Assembly (NCBI GenBank): GCA_017893485.1 | Contig: CM030367.1 | Coordinates: 84,698,853-84,762,852 of the forward strand | Direction: 5' to 3' | DNA length: 64,000 nt | Source: Hemerocallis citrina | Taxonomy: Eukaryota; Streptophyta; Magnoliopsida; Asparagales; Asphodelaceae | Shown: piece by piece, positions 11,466 to 21,623 of the stretch | How the letters are laid out: every line of letters starts with the position of its first letter | Numbering within the stretch: the first letter of the stretch is position 1 | Translations under genes and position numbers: made by a program | The notes under the pieces: model-generated | The model's input: only the letters and a program-made list of their open reading frames with translations | What the model was told of the DNA's origin: nothing | The model's database searches: none

Positions 11466-12494
11466 CGCCGCCTTCCTACTTGTATTCTACACTAAAGCAA
11501 TTATTAAAGGAGACAATATATAGGAGATATATACATATTAGTGTGTGAGTTGTGTGTTGTGTTCCCCCCTTGGAGGCCGGCTATTCATCCCACTCTAGGA
11601 GCTCTCGGTTTTGGCAAGGAGCAAGGAGGAGGAGTCGTGCATTGCAATCTAGGAGGAGAAGGCACTCACTCGCAATTAGGAGACTCTAGGGGATTTTTCT
11701 AATTAGGTTTTCTTCAAAAGGTGTGTATTTCTCATGACTTCTAAAGTAGAAATCATGCTAGGAATAAAATTGAATTGTTATTATAAACCCACTAGTTGAA
11801 ATGAACGGCATGCTTGCCTAATTAGAAGAGAATTGATAAATTAGTAAATGTGTGTTATTTTGATTACTAGATTTATTAATTATGAGTAAAAGTGAATGTT
11901 CTCATTGTTTCTAATGTCAGTATGCATGCTAAGTATGTTCTAAATGCAAACTATGTGGATTAACTAGTAAAAAAATTAGAACCATGTTTGTTAATTAAAG
12001 TATTAAAGTAGAATGTTATGCTAGAGATGAATTGATGGAATAATTTGCTAAGAGATGATTGTTAATTGTTGTAGTAGAATTTTCCATTGTTATATGTGTC
12101 ATATGAGTATTAGAATAAATGAAAAGATTGTATTTTTGCAAACAAAAGATTGAATGCATTATGTGTAAATTAGTGGATAAAAATATGAGTTTTATTCATT
12201 AAGAATGATGATTTTTGTGTTCTAAAAACATCGTGAGAAAGAAAATATTTTTGTAGTGATTTTTGTGGGAATCTATCTTTAATTATGAAGAATTAAGCTT
12301 TAGTTCTCGAATGTCGAGATTAGGATCATGGAATACAAACTAAGGCTAAAATGCATGTTTTAAAGAGTAAAAATACTCATAAAAATACTGAGTTGCTGTA
12401 ATTTTATGTGTGCTAATCCGGAAAGTTATGTTTCAAAAAGAGAAGAAAAAGAACTAAAAAACATTTTTTTGATAAATTGAAAAACCCAGTAGCA

Positions 12495-12742
12495 TAGTCG
12501 ACCGATCACATTGGAACAGTCGACTGGTCTGAGAAAATGAAAAATATATAGTTCGAATCTTTTACAGAACAGTCGACCGACTTTTGTAACAGTCGACTGC
12601 CCTGATCGTTTTATTTTTGAGTTTAAAGATCATCGCAGAACAGCCGACTGGTCATATGTGACAGTCGACTTCTCTGATTACTTTATTTTCGAGCTTTAGA
12701 ACCTCGCAGAACAGCTGACTGGCCATGAATAATAGTCGACTA
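12495..12742 (+). repeat. Four ~72-bp units, each with a pair of CAGTCGACTG-like palindromes
   Basis: Eight palindromic sites start at 12495, 12517, 12570, 12590, 12641, 12662, 12712 and 12733. Within each pair the spacing is 20-22 bp, close to two helical turns. Units repeat every 71-75 bp and start with AGAACAG. The perfect form CAGTCGACTG is its own complement. The array lies in the transcribed part of LTR a, and I did not find it in the sister LTRs. Confidence 0.85.
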
Positions 12743-13747
12743 CCCTGAAGTTTCAAATAATATCTATATTTTGTGAGGAAATCATTGCCTGTGGCCTTGT
12801 ATAAGTGTGACCGTTTTTACAAGAAGGAACTTATTTTAATTATTAACTTAAACTGTTTTTTTTTAAGTTCGAATTGATTGTTTAAGAAGTTTAAAATGAG
12901 ATTTTGGTAATGAGAAATTTGAAAAGTGTGAAGTGTGAACTAAGTGAAATTATGAACTGTGAAATTAGCATGGATTAAAATAGAATTATGTGCGTTATAA
13001 ACTAGTAATTGTGGCATGTTGCATTTTTATTGTTATGCATGATATTTTACTTGAGAAATTGAAATTAGTTGACATGATGAGTTAGGAAAAGTACCATGAA
13101 TATGAATACATGAATGTTATGAATATGAAATGTGAATTATGATTAATCATTAAAAGATCGTATGAGTATGAAAAGCTCGATATTGTAATTATGAGTTGAG
13201 ATTGAGAATTAGGGTATAGCCAAGCCTTATACCGGCAATGAAAGAATAGTGAAATGATATTTGAAATGAGAAGACCAAGGTTGGGTCATGTGAATTAAAT
13301 GAATAAGACCGGTATAGTGGGAGTGCTACATTCTAAGGGTTGATTTTATTCATGATTCAATTAAACTAAGGATTAGATGCATAGTGAAGATGTGATGAAA
13401 GTAAGAGAAAAACAATGAGTATGAGGGCCATTGGATTGGCGACATGAGAGTATTCACAGGATGTCCCATGATGCATCATGATAGGGCGTGGATACTGCTC
13501 CAGAGTACCATCCCGGTGGCGACGCTCGTAGGGTGTTTGACGACTGCGGGTGGTGTCATGTCTATGGTAGGAGCTGAATTACCACAGGATGCCTGCATGA
13601 TGAGTCATGTGTCAGTGCATTGGGATTCCCTCCAGGGTGCCTAGACATGAGTTCGTAGGTCAAAAAACATCTAGGATACTTACCGTAGTTACAGTAGTAG
13701 ATTAAGTCATGGCGAGGGATTGAACCCTACAAGATGAAGAACGGTTA

Positions 13748-13815
13748 AGGGCTTGCCCTCGGACCTATGTAGTATGGGCTGCATAGACTCTGAACAAGTG
13801 CGCATTAGTGTCATA
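13748..13815 (+). other. Conserved LTR core block, copy a
   Basis: Shares GGCTTGCCCTCGGACCTATG, then AGTATGGGCTGCATAGA and GAACAAGTGCGCATTAG, with copies b, c, d, e and f, although the LTR sequence on both sides is highly diverged. Confidence 0.8.
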
Positions 13816-13974
13816 TAATACAAATAATTGCATTAAGGACTAAGTGCACATTCACAACACGACATCAATAGGATAGTCCCTTTAGCTTTGTTTGTGAACA
13901 AGTTTGTGAATTGTTAAGAAATGAGAACCGTTGTACTGTTTCTGGCATAGAGAGGATGGTTGTGTATAATATTT

Positions 13975-13995
13975 CGTTAGTTGAATGAACTGACG
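13975..13995 (+). other. Conserved LTR hairpin, copy a
   Basis: CGTTAGTT, loop GAATG, AACTGACG. All eight pairs form if one U-G wobble is allowed. CGCCCACAG follows. Confidence 0.75.
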
Positions 13996-14243
13996 CGCCC
14001 ACAGTTTTATATGCAGGGTAAAGATGCTTGACAATTGAAGTATACATACTGCGCAAGATTGATTTAAATGTTGTTTCATATAATTTATTGTAATATTGCT
14101 TCCGCTGTGATAATGTACAAGTATAAATGTAACTCTGAAGAAAGAAAAGTTTTTATTTCCTTGTAAAATTGTACGAAAGAAGTGTAAAGATCCTGTGGAA
14201 CTCGAATTCAGTTGTATTCTGGAATTCGGTGTGTTACAAGGGC

Positions 14244-15264
14244 ACCCATCAGATCAAGGGCTCAGATTGTGCCACGTATTAAGTATGATTTGTTTCATTT
14301 TAATAATATTACTTCGGAAAAAAAATTAAAATTCAGATTTATTAATTAAAAATTGTAGAAAAATAATTATAATTGAGAAAAATATTTAAATCATTCTGAA
14401 AAATAATTATTAATTAAAAAATCTGAAAATTAATTATAGAAATTGAAATTTTGATTAAAAATTCCAAAAAATAAATAAAATTTTGACAAATTTGGAAAAA
14501 TCCCAAAAATCTAGAAAAAATCAGGAAAATCTAGAAAAAATAGGGAAAATTTTCTGAAAGTTCTAAAAGCTGCTACTGCTCCCAGAAGCTCGAAAAGGAG
14601 GTTTCTACCCTCTCCAATCGTCCCTGAAAACCACAAAGTTGTTCTAATTACCTGAAACATGTCAAACTACTCCTAGAATGCTGAAAATCTAAACCTTCAG
14701 GAGTTGGAGGCTTATGATGAGGGTAAAAATCGCAACAAAGTAGAGCCATACGATTGAGGCTCGAATCTCAAAGCTTCTGGGGGCAAAACAGTAACTTTAT
14801 AGCAAATACAGACCTTGTATGGAGAATATGAGCCGTTTTCATGCCCATCAACTCAAAACATACCTATAAGCAAGAAGTACTCTGTATCCCAATAAGAGGA
14901 GTCCTGATTAGTCAAAAACTATTGACCAAATCCTCAGTCCAAAAAGTGTTATCAACTAACCTTATCTCTTAATCATTGAAATCAACTATATGAATACAAA
15001 AGATACTCTTTTAAGCTAATCTTTTGTAACTAACTCCTAACATATAAAAAAAAACCCATATCTCTCAGAATCAGATAATCATAATTTTGCCACAAAAATA
15101 CCACTATTATTTAGAGTTCTGACTTGGCCGTCGGATGGTCTTTCGCCGGAGAACACCTTAGTGTTTAGAATTTTTATAGGTTTCTTGGAGCGATCTTAGC
15201 CGTCCAAATCTGTTCCAAGCATCCACAATCGTCAGAAAATCAGATTAAGGAGCGGTTAACGATG
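14244..15264. other. AT-rich intergenic sequence, nothing recognised
   Basis: This continues the host sequence interrupted by LTR a and leads to the left target duplication of the Copia element. It has runs of A-rich words (14310-14560) and then balanced sequence. No open frame of note, no recognisable domain and no clear terminus were found. It is probably an old, decayed retroelement part. Confidence 0.4.
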
Positions 15265-15269
15265 ATTAA

Positions 15270-15471
15270 TGTTGAATATTGTAAGAATAAATCTCTATAT
15301 TATATTTCCTATAGATTAGGAAACAGATTCCTTCAAATCTCTCATCTCCTTGATCTTTTCCTCAATTGATTGTACCCCTTTCCTAAGAATGTAATGTATA
15401 TATAAAGAGGTACACAGAAGAAGAAAATTACAATAAAGTAAATATAATTTTCTCCAAATCTGATTTTAATA
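15270..15471 (+). repeat. Copia 5' LTR
   Basis: 202 bp, starting TGTTGAATATTG and ending TTTTAATA. It matches 19917-20119 throughout at roughly 90 percent. A TATATATAAAG promoter box lies at about 15397-15407. Confidence 0.95.
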
Positions 15472-15484
15472 TGGTATCAGAGCC
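15472..15484 (+). other. Copia primer binding site (initiator Met tRNA)
   Basis: TGGTATCAGAGCC immediately follows the 5' LTR. It is complementary to the 3' end of plant initiator methionine tRNA, the standard primer of Copia elements. Confidence 0.93.
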
Positions 15485-15539
15485 TAAAATATCCTAGGCT
15501 AAGTGAAGAAGATGAAGAAGAAGATGTGATGTTTAGCCT

Positions 15540-16110
15540 CACTGATCACTGACCTCTTCCCCATCTTCAGATCTAGATCCGAACCACAAAACCCCGAGTC
15601 GCCACCGCGCGACTCCCGAAGCTCCGAAGTCCCGCTCTGTCGCTTCCATAGCACCGCCTCCGTTCATCTTCAATCCCACAACACCGCTCCTGCTCTGCCG
15701 CTCTCGTAGCACCGATCCTCGTCGCCCTCAATCCTCTCCGCTCCCTGTTGTCACCCTCAACTCCAATGATCCCCTTCGCCCTCTGCTGCTGCCATCTCCA
15801 CTGTCAGCCTCACCCGAAGTCGTCGCTGTCACCCACCGCCGTATGTCGCCGCAACCAGAAGCTGTCGTCCATCATCGCCATTGTTGACCGTTGGTGCTGC
15901 CATCGCTGACCACAAACCCAAGCGACTGCTCTTTCTTCTTCTTCGCAATTGATTAGGTGATGTTTATTAAATCCCATACATAGTGAACCCCAAAACCCGA
16001 CCCACAAAGTAGATTTCTCATTGGCCTATTTTGCTGCTTGCTGTCTGGACTTTCGATTGATGTGGTGTGCTGCTGTATGTTGTTTGCCGCCGTCAGCCAT
16101 AGTACTTGTT
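15540..16110 (+). other. GC-rich untypical segment where Copia gag is expected
   Basis: Between the primer site and the zinc-knuckle remnant lies CCG- and CTCC-rich sequence (densest 15570-15940) unlike the AT-rich rest of the element. No frame shows the usual Copia gag helices. It may be a leader, a degraded gag or captured foreign sequence. A minus-strand frame at 16007-15810 has no recognisable domain. Confidence 0.45.
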
Positions 16111-16116
16111 GTCTAG

Positions 16117-16320
16117 TTGTGTAGGAGTTTGTTTGTTGGATCTAAACCCGAACCCAACCCGCAACCAACCAACCACTCCATCATTACAAGATCCGGTTGT
16201 ATAGGGTTCTTTGTTTATAACAACACCATACCGTATGAGTCAAGAAAGTGTACTCATTGTGGCAAGATCGGCCGCACAAAAGCTCGCTTTTATGAAATTA
16301 TCAGCTACCCGAAGAACTGA
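16117..16320 (+). pseudogene. Copia gag zinc-knuckle remnant
   Basis: The frame includes CTHCGKIGRTKARFYEIISYP, which aligns with the Copia nucleocapsid knuckle of CX2CX4HX4C form. Here the His is replaced by Arg and the last Cys by Phe, so the zinc site is destroyed. The frame stops at 16320, and the pol part follows in other frames. In the family this domain binds the element RNA during packaging. Confidence 0.75.
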
Positions 16321-16637
16321 GATCATTGCAGGGACCCTTGGAAGAAGAATCACAACCAATCGACTGTCGTCGTTGGAGCTGAGAAGAGTGTTAAACATGC
16401 CTTTATATTAGTTATAGCTGCAGGTAATAATGGTAAGGTCTTTAATATTTCTGCTTTTGTTATGAATAATGCATGAATAATTGATTCGATTGCTACCGAT
16501 CATAAGACTTTTGATTCTGGACAAGTCCAAACCTTACAACCATCCACCAAATCGAAAGTGTCCACTGCCAATGGAGATCTTGCCATCATTACTGGCGAGG
16601 GTTCTATATCACTCACAATAACCTAACCTTAGATATT

Positions 16638-17520
16638 GTGTTAGTTGTGTTATCCTTGAATTTTAACCTATTATTTATTGCACAAATAACTACTGCCTTA
16701 CAATGTATTGTGATTTTTTGGCCCTCTCATTGTGTGTTTGAGGATATTCAGACTCGTAAGACGATTGTTTATGGGGTTAGACACGGGAAGCTTTATTACC
16801 TGGTTTTAGAATATGAAACTTCAAGCACGTTGACTCAGGCTCTATCTGTGGAAGGTTCCGAGGGGGAGAAGAAGAAATCAGAGATTTAGCTATAGCATTG
16901 ACATCTAGGGCATGCTTCTTTTGGTTATTTGAATAAATTATTTCGAAGTTTATTTTTGAAGTTGGATATTTATACCTTTCGGTGTGATGTGTATGAACTC
17001 GCAAAAAGTCATTGTATCTCTTTTACTCCAAATCAAAATAAAAGCTCTCTTCCATTTATGATTATTCATTCTGATATTTGGGGTCCATCCAAAAACACTA
17101 CTTTTGGATGAGCAAAATGGTTTGTGACATTTATTGATGAATGTACTCGTATGACTTGGTTATGTTTGATGAACTCTAAAAGTGAAGTTAGTGGTTTATT
17201 TCAAAAATTCACAAGTGGGTTATAACGCAGTATAAAGCGCATATTCAAGTTCTTAGAAGTGATAATGGCAGCGAGTACCTGAGTTCGAATCTGCAACAAT
17301 ATTTGGTGGAACATGGGATTGTTCACCAGACCACATGCTCGTATACACCTCAACAGAATGGAGTTACAGAAAGAAAAAATAGACACTTGCTCGAGGTGGT
17401 CCGTGCTTTCCTTATTCATGGCAATATGTCACTCATGTATTGGGGGAATCTCTTGTTTTTGCTACATACTTAATCAACCGAGTTTCCTCTAGTATCTTAA
17501 ATTTCATCACGCCATTTCAG
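16638..17520 (+). pseudogene. Copia pre-integrase and integrase (broken)
   Basis: The frames together carry a GAG-pre-integrase stretch (QTRKTIVYGVRHGKLYYL), a region matching FGYLNKLFRSLF and CDVYELAKSH, and IHSDIWGP. From 17118 the sequence encodes FVTFIDECTRMTW, then LRSDNGSEY and TPQQNGVTERKNRH. These hold the three acidic residues of the DDE catalytic triad, all present. Stops and frameshifts near 16889, 17111 and 17222 break the protein. In the family this enzyme inserts the cDNA into the chromosome. The second Cys of the CELAKSH-type box is Tyr here. Confidence 0.9.
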
Positions 17521-17639
17521 GTATTAACTGAAGCTATGAATGCACTAAAACAGTTGTCAACTTACCACCACGTGTATTTTGGGTGTGTCGCATTTGTTCA
17601 CCTTCAATAACACGAGCAAAATAAGTTAACTCCTTCAGC

Positions 17640-18190
17640 TATGCAATGTGTTTTTGTGGGATATGCAAAGAATTAAAAAGGTTATCGTTGTATCATCCAC
17701 CAACTCAAAGGATGTTTGTGACTATGGATGTTGTGTTCCATGAAGATGAGATATATTTTTCTTCTAAGACTGAACTTCAGGGGGAGTATCAAAGTGAAGT
17801 TCAGACTCTTGCCTATGACGAAGTGGTTACCATTCAGAGTGGATAATTGGTACAATGGGTGAAAATCTGGATGTAAGTAGTGACGATCATGATCACTCGA
17901 ATGAAGATCTGGTTGAGGAGGAAGAAGAAGATTTGGTTGAAAGAGAAGATCTCCACGAGGAACTGCAATCGTCGCCAAACTTCCCCGAAGATGAGTCATC
18001 GGGATCCATACCATCGCTATGTCCTCTCCACAACTAGCATTGTCAGAACTCCAAAATCAATCTTCATTACTGTCCAAAGCTCCAAGAAGGGAACTCTCGA
18101 ATCGTACCACTAGAGGTATCCGAAAACCTACTGATGAGCCTGATCCCACTAGGAATATCAAGTATCCTATGAGTTATTATGTGTCCACTC
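17640..18190 (+). pseudogene. Copia integrase-to-reverse-transcriptase linker (broken)
   Basis: The frame 17646-17846 (plus its upstream flank) has the family features CVFVGYAKN, YHPPTQRMFVTMDVVFHED. After it, acidic low-complexity sequence (EEEEEDLVEREDLHEEL, 17890-17960) precedes TRGIRKPTDEPDPTRNIKYP-like residues, the usual lead into the reverse transcriptase. Frames change several times here. No enzymatic function is assigned. Confidence 0.75.
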
Positions 18191-19144
18191 ACTGAATGTT
18201 TGAATCAAATAAGTCATTTGTGAATCAATTATTTTTTGTATCTATTCCTAATAGTGTGCAGGAAGCCTTAGCTGACCCAGGTGGAAAGCAGCTATGGATG
18301 AGGAGATAAAATCTTTGAAGAAGAATGGGACTTGGGAGATAGAAAGAAGCCGGTAGGATGTAGATGAATTTATACGGTGAAGTATAAGTTTGATGGTTCA
18401 ATAAAACGATACAAGGCAAGGTTGGTTGCCAAAGGGTACATTCAAACTTATGGAATTGATTATAATGAAACATTTGCACCTGTGGCAAAGTTTAACATAG
18501 TTCGAGTTTTGCTGTCACTTGCTGCAAATCTTGATTGGCCGTTACAACAATTTGATGTGAAGAATGCCTTTTTACGTGGGGAATTGACAAAAGAAGTTTA
18601 TATGGATCTACCACTAGGATCAAACAGACTCGCTCAACATAGTCATAAAGTGTGTCGTTTGAAGAAAGCACTGTATGGTCTCAAGCAGTCGCCAAGAGCT
18701 TGGTTTGGGAGATTTTAAAAAATCAATGAGAACATTTGGATATTTTCAGAGTAATTCAGATTATACTCTGTTCCTAAATGGAAAGAATGTAAGATTACTA
18801 CTCTAATTATATATGTGGATGATATGATAGTAACTGGAGATGATCCTGAGGAGAGAAAGGCAATGAGAACATTTGGATATTTTCAGAGTAATTCAGATTA
18901 TACTATGTTCCTAAAAAGGAAAGAATGTAAGATTGCTGCCCTAATTATATATGTGGATGATATGATAGTAACTGGAGATGATCCTGAGGAGAGAAAGGCA
19001 CTACAGAGTTACTTGTCACAAGAGTTCGAAATGAAAGATCTTGGCCCTTTGAGATATTTTCTTGGTATTGAAGTTTCTCGCTCTAGAAATGGTATATTTC
19101 TGTCTCAAAGAAAGTATGCTCTTGATTTGTTGAAGAAAACATGA
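18190..19144 (+). pseudogene. Copia reverse transcriptase (broken, active-site box duplicated)
   Basis: The frame 18377-18718 includes [57 protein letters not shown] and [17 protein letters not shown], a complete set of Copia palm and fingers motifs. It stops at 18718. The catalytic YVDDM box occurs twice, near 18811 and 18949, because a 138-bp segment is duplicated in tandem. The second copy continues in frame into the usual [21 protein letters not shown]. So the enzyme is broken both by a stop and by the duplication. Confidence 0.93.
18724..19000 (+). repeat. 138-bp tandem duplication covering the Copia YVDD box
   Basis: CAATGAGAACATTTGG starts at 18724 and again at 18861, and both copies end at GAGAGAAAGGCA. 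The first unit is one base shorter in an A-rich spot (AAATGG against AAAAAGG), so copy one is out of frame and copy two restores it. Remaining differences are few, so the duplication is younger than the element. Confidence 0.95.
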
Positions 19145-19909
19145 ATGTCTGCTTATCAGCCTACTGGTACACCGTTAAAAGAAGAACTGAACCACTTGCA
19201 ATGATCCAGATCAGGCATCGTGTGATAAGGAAAGATATCAGAGATTGGTAGAACAACTGATGTATATTGCACATACGCGGTCGGATTTGTTATATGCCTT
19301 AAGTGTGGTGAGCCAGTTTATGCATGCACCTCGTGAACAACACATGGATACCGTGATGAGAATTTTGATATATATAAAGTTTGCTTCAAGGAAAAGAGAT
19401 CTTGTCTGCGAAACATGATCACTTGAAAGTTGAGGCATATACTGATACTAATTTGGATCTGTTGTTGATAGGCGTTCCACTTCAACATACTTTACTTTGT
19501 TGGAGGAAATTTAGTTACATGGAGAAGCAAAAAGCAAAATTTCGTTGCACACTCTAGTGTAGAGACTGAGTATCGCGGAGTAGCATTAAGTTTAACTGAA
19601 ATTTTATGGTTATGGCCGAAACTCTTGTCACAGAATTTATGCTGTGGTCCGAATGATCCTATTAAGGTGTATTGTGACAGTCAAGCAGCGTGTGATATTG
19701 TTGTCAATCCAGTTCAAAACGACATGACGAAACGTGTAGAGGTGGACAGATTTTTCATCAAGGAGAAATTAGATGAGAAAATTATTGAGATCTCTAAAGT
19801 GAAGTCAGAAGATCAACTCGCAGATATTCTTACCAAGACAGTTTCGAATCGACTATTCTTAAAATTTGTGAACAAGTTGAGCATGTTCGATATCTATGCA
19901 CCAACTTGA
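19145..19909 (+). pseudogene. Copia RNase H and C-terminal end (broken)
   Basis: From 19145 the sequence is collinear with the Copia RNase H region through several frames. The last frame, 19625-19909, reads VYCDSQAACDIVVNPVQND, RVEVDRFFIKEKLDEKII and EDQLADILTK, ending DIYAPT. These are the C-terminal landmarks, and the catalytic Asp in CDSQAA is present. The upstream portion has stops and shifts. The stop at 19907-19909 leads straight into the purine tract. Confidence 0.9.
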
Positions 19910-19916
19910 GGAGGAG
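19907..19916 (+). other. Copia polypurine tract
   Basis: TGAGGAGGAG lies directly before the 3' LTR start TGTTGAAATA, the expected place for plus-strand priming. Confidence 0.85.
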
Positions 19917-20119
19917 TGTTGAAATATAGTAAGAATAAATCTGTATATTTTGTTTCCTATAGATTAGGAAACAGATTCCCTCAAATCTGCCATCTCCTTG
20001 ATCTTCTCCTCAATTGATTGTAGCTCTTTCCCAAGAATGTAATGTATATATAAAAAGGTACACATAAGAAGAAAATAACAATAAAGAAAATAATTTTTTT
20101 TCCAAATTTGATTTCAATA
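19917..20119 (+). repeat. Copia 3' LTR
   Basis: 203 bp, TGTTGAAATATAG to TTTCAATA. It pairs with 15270-15471 and is followed by the ATTAA target duplication. Confidence 0.95.
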
Positions 20120-20124
20120 ATTAA

Positions 20125-20518
20125 TTCCTATCAAAGTAAAGATTAGATTTTAATTATTTTCATTAAAAAATCCACATCATCTTTTTGCTCTCACACAGAA
20201 AATAGCAGCAACATCAATGTTGATTAATGTTGATGTAGCTAGCTTTATGATCATAAATTGAGATGAAAAGTTCTGACATATTAATAGTAAATTAGCTTAA
20301 ACAAGATATGAATGCAAGACATGAAATTTATTTTATTTTTCCTTTTTCTTTTTTCTTTTTGATAGATTAAGAACGTAATGGGTTTAATTGGGCCTACTAA
20401 TTAAATAAATATAGGGCAATAACGAAAGGAAACACAAATAGAGCAGAAATGAACAAGTGATGAGAACTAAAAAGTAATGGCATGTCATATGGTATCCTAA
20501 TTGGATTGATGGGCACGA
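20125..20518. other. AT-rich intergenic stretch
   Basis: Host sequence between the Copia element and the foldback element. No terminus, gene or repeat is recognised. Confidence 0.5.
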
Positions 20519-20527
20519 TCAACAATA
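20519..20527. repeat. 9-bp target duplication, left
   Basis: TCAACAATA, identical to 23073-23081 on the other side of the foldback element. Confidence 0.8.
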
Positions 20528-21623
20528 TCGATTTTTTCCCCGTACTGATCACTTTTTCAAAATATTGATCAAATTGACCCACTTTCAAAAATATTTACCC
20601 AACTAACTTAGTTTTGAACACGTCGGCATAAAACGCAACTGATAATAACGACGTCTATTATTTTGATGTCGTTGTTGTCAATAGCGGCACCTGTAATATT
20701 TTTTGCCGTTGCCGCTATTGAAAGTAACGGCATCAATACATATTGCTCACTTAGGAGTCCTCTGACTTAAGAAAAAAATCGTAAGAGAAAAATTTTTATA
20801 ATTGATGCCGCTATTCCTAATAACGGCATAATTAGCCTGATGCAGCTATTAGCAATAGCGGTATCAATATAATCCACGGTGTACTCCAAATTTCGTGCAT
20901 GTGCATCAACTTCAAGTCCATTTTCGACCTTGATACAGCCTGTATCTCTCAAAACTCAGAATATGAAAGTTGTAGAGCTTTTACTTGGTGTTCCATAGCA
21001 TTTTGAATCATCTCAATCGGAGTTCGGATGATAAAGTTATGCACTTATTACGTAGCATTGTCGAAACTGTCCAAAAATTTGGAGTACAATATGGATTATA
21101 CTGATGTCGTTATTGCAAATAGCGGCATCAGGATAATTATGCCGTGATTGGGAATAACGGTATCAGTTATAAGCGATTTTTACTTACAATTTTTCTGGTC
21201 AGTTTCGACATCGCTACATAATATGAACATAACTTTATCATCCAAACTCCGATTGAAATGATTCAAAATGCTATGGAATAAAGAAAAATATCTACAACTT
21301 TCATGTTTTGAGTTTTGAGAGAAACTGGCTGTATCAAGGTCGAAATCGGACTTGAAGTTTATGCATCTACACAAAATTTGAAGTGCACTGTGGATTATAC
21401 TGATGTTGTTATTGTCAATAGCGGCATCAGGCTAATTATGCTGTTATTGGGAATAGCGGCATTAGTTATAAGTAATTTTTACTTAAAATTTTTTTCTCAA
21501 GTCAAAGAACTGCTAAGTGAATACGAGATATACTGATATTGTTACTCCCAATAGCGCCAACGAAACTTTTTTTACAGATACCGCTATTGACAACAACGAT
21601 ATCAAAATAACATGTGCTGTTTT

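Larger units (their letters stand above)
10905..14238 (+). mobile_element. Solo LTR of the long-LTR family, copy a
   Basis: The 3,334-bp unit starts TGTAATATCC and ends GGTGTGTTACA, flanked by AGTGC and AGGGC (5 bp, one mismatch), as expected of an LTR integration product. Only one terminus pair is present, so it is a solo LTR. Inside, in order, are CACGTG-type palindromes in U3, AGCCCA words, a TATA box at 11458-11465, an array of CAGTCGACTG-like palindromes (12495-12742), the core block (13748-13815), the hairpin (13975-13995) and the conserved 3' tail TTGTAAAATTGTACGAA. Its closest relative here is copy b. There is no coding sequence. Confidence 0.85.
15270..20119 (+). mobile_element. Ty1/Copia LTR retrotransposon, decayed
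   Basis: This 4.85-kb element has both LTRs (15270-15471 and 19917-20119), an initiator-Met primer site directly after the left LTR, a purine tract directly before the right LTR and a perfect 5-bp target duplication ATTAA (15265-15269 and 20120-20124). Internal order is zinc-knuckle remnant, pre-integrase, integrase, reverse transcriptase, RNase H, the Copia order. The LTRs differ at about 20 of 202 positions by eye, so it is an old insertion. The LTRs end in TA rather than CA. A typical gag region is not recognisable. Confidence 0.95.

Noticed and set aside
12495..12742. CRISPR array, considered because of regular short repeats
   Set aside because: The repeats are 10-bp palindromes in 72-bp units whose intervening sequence is also repeated. 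There are no unique spacers and the context is plant DNA.
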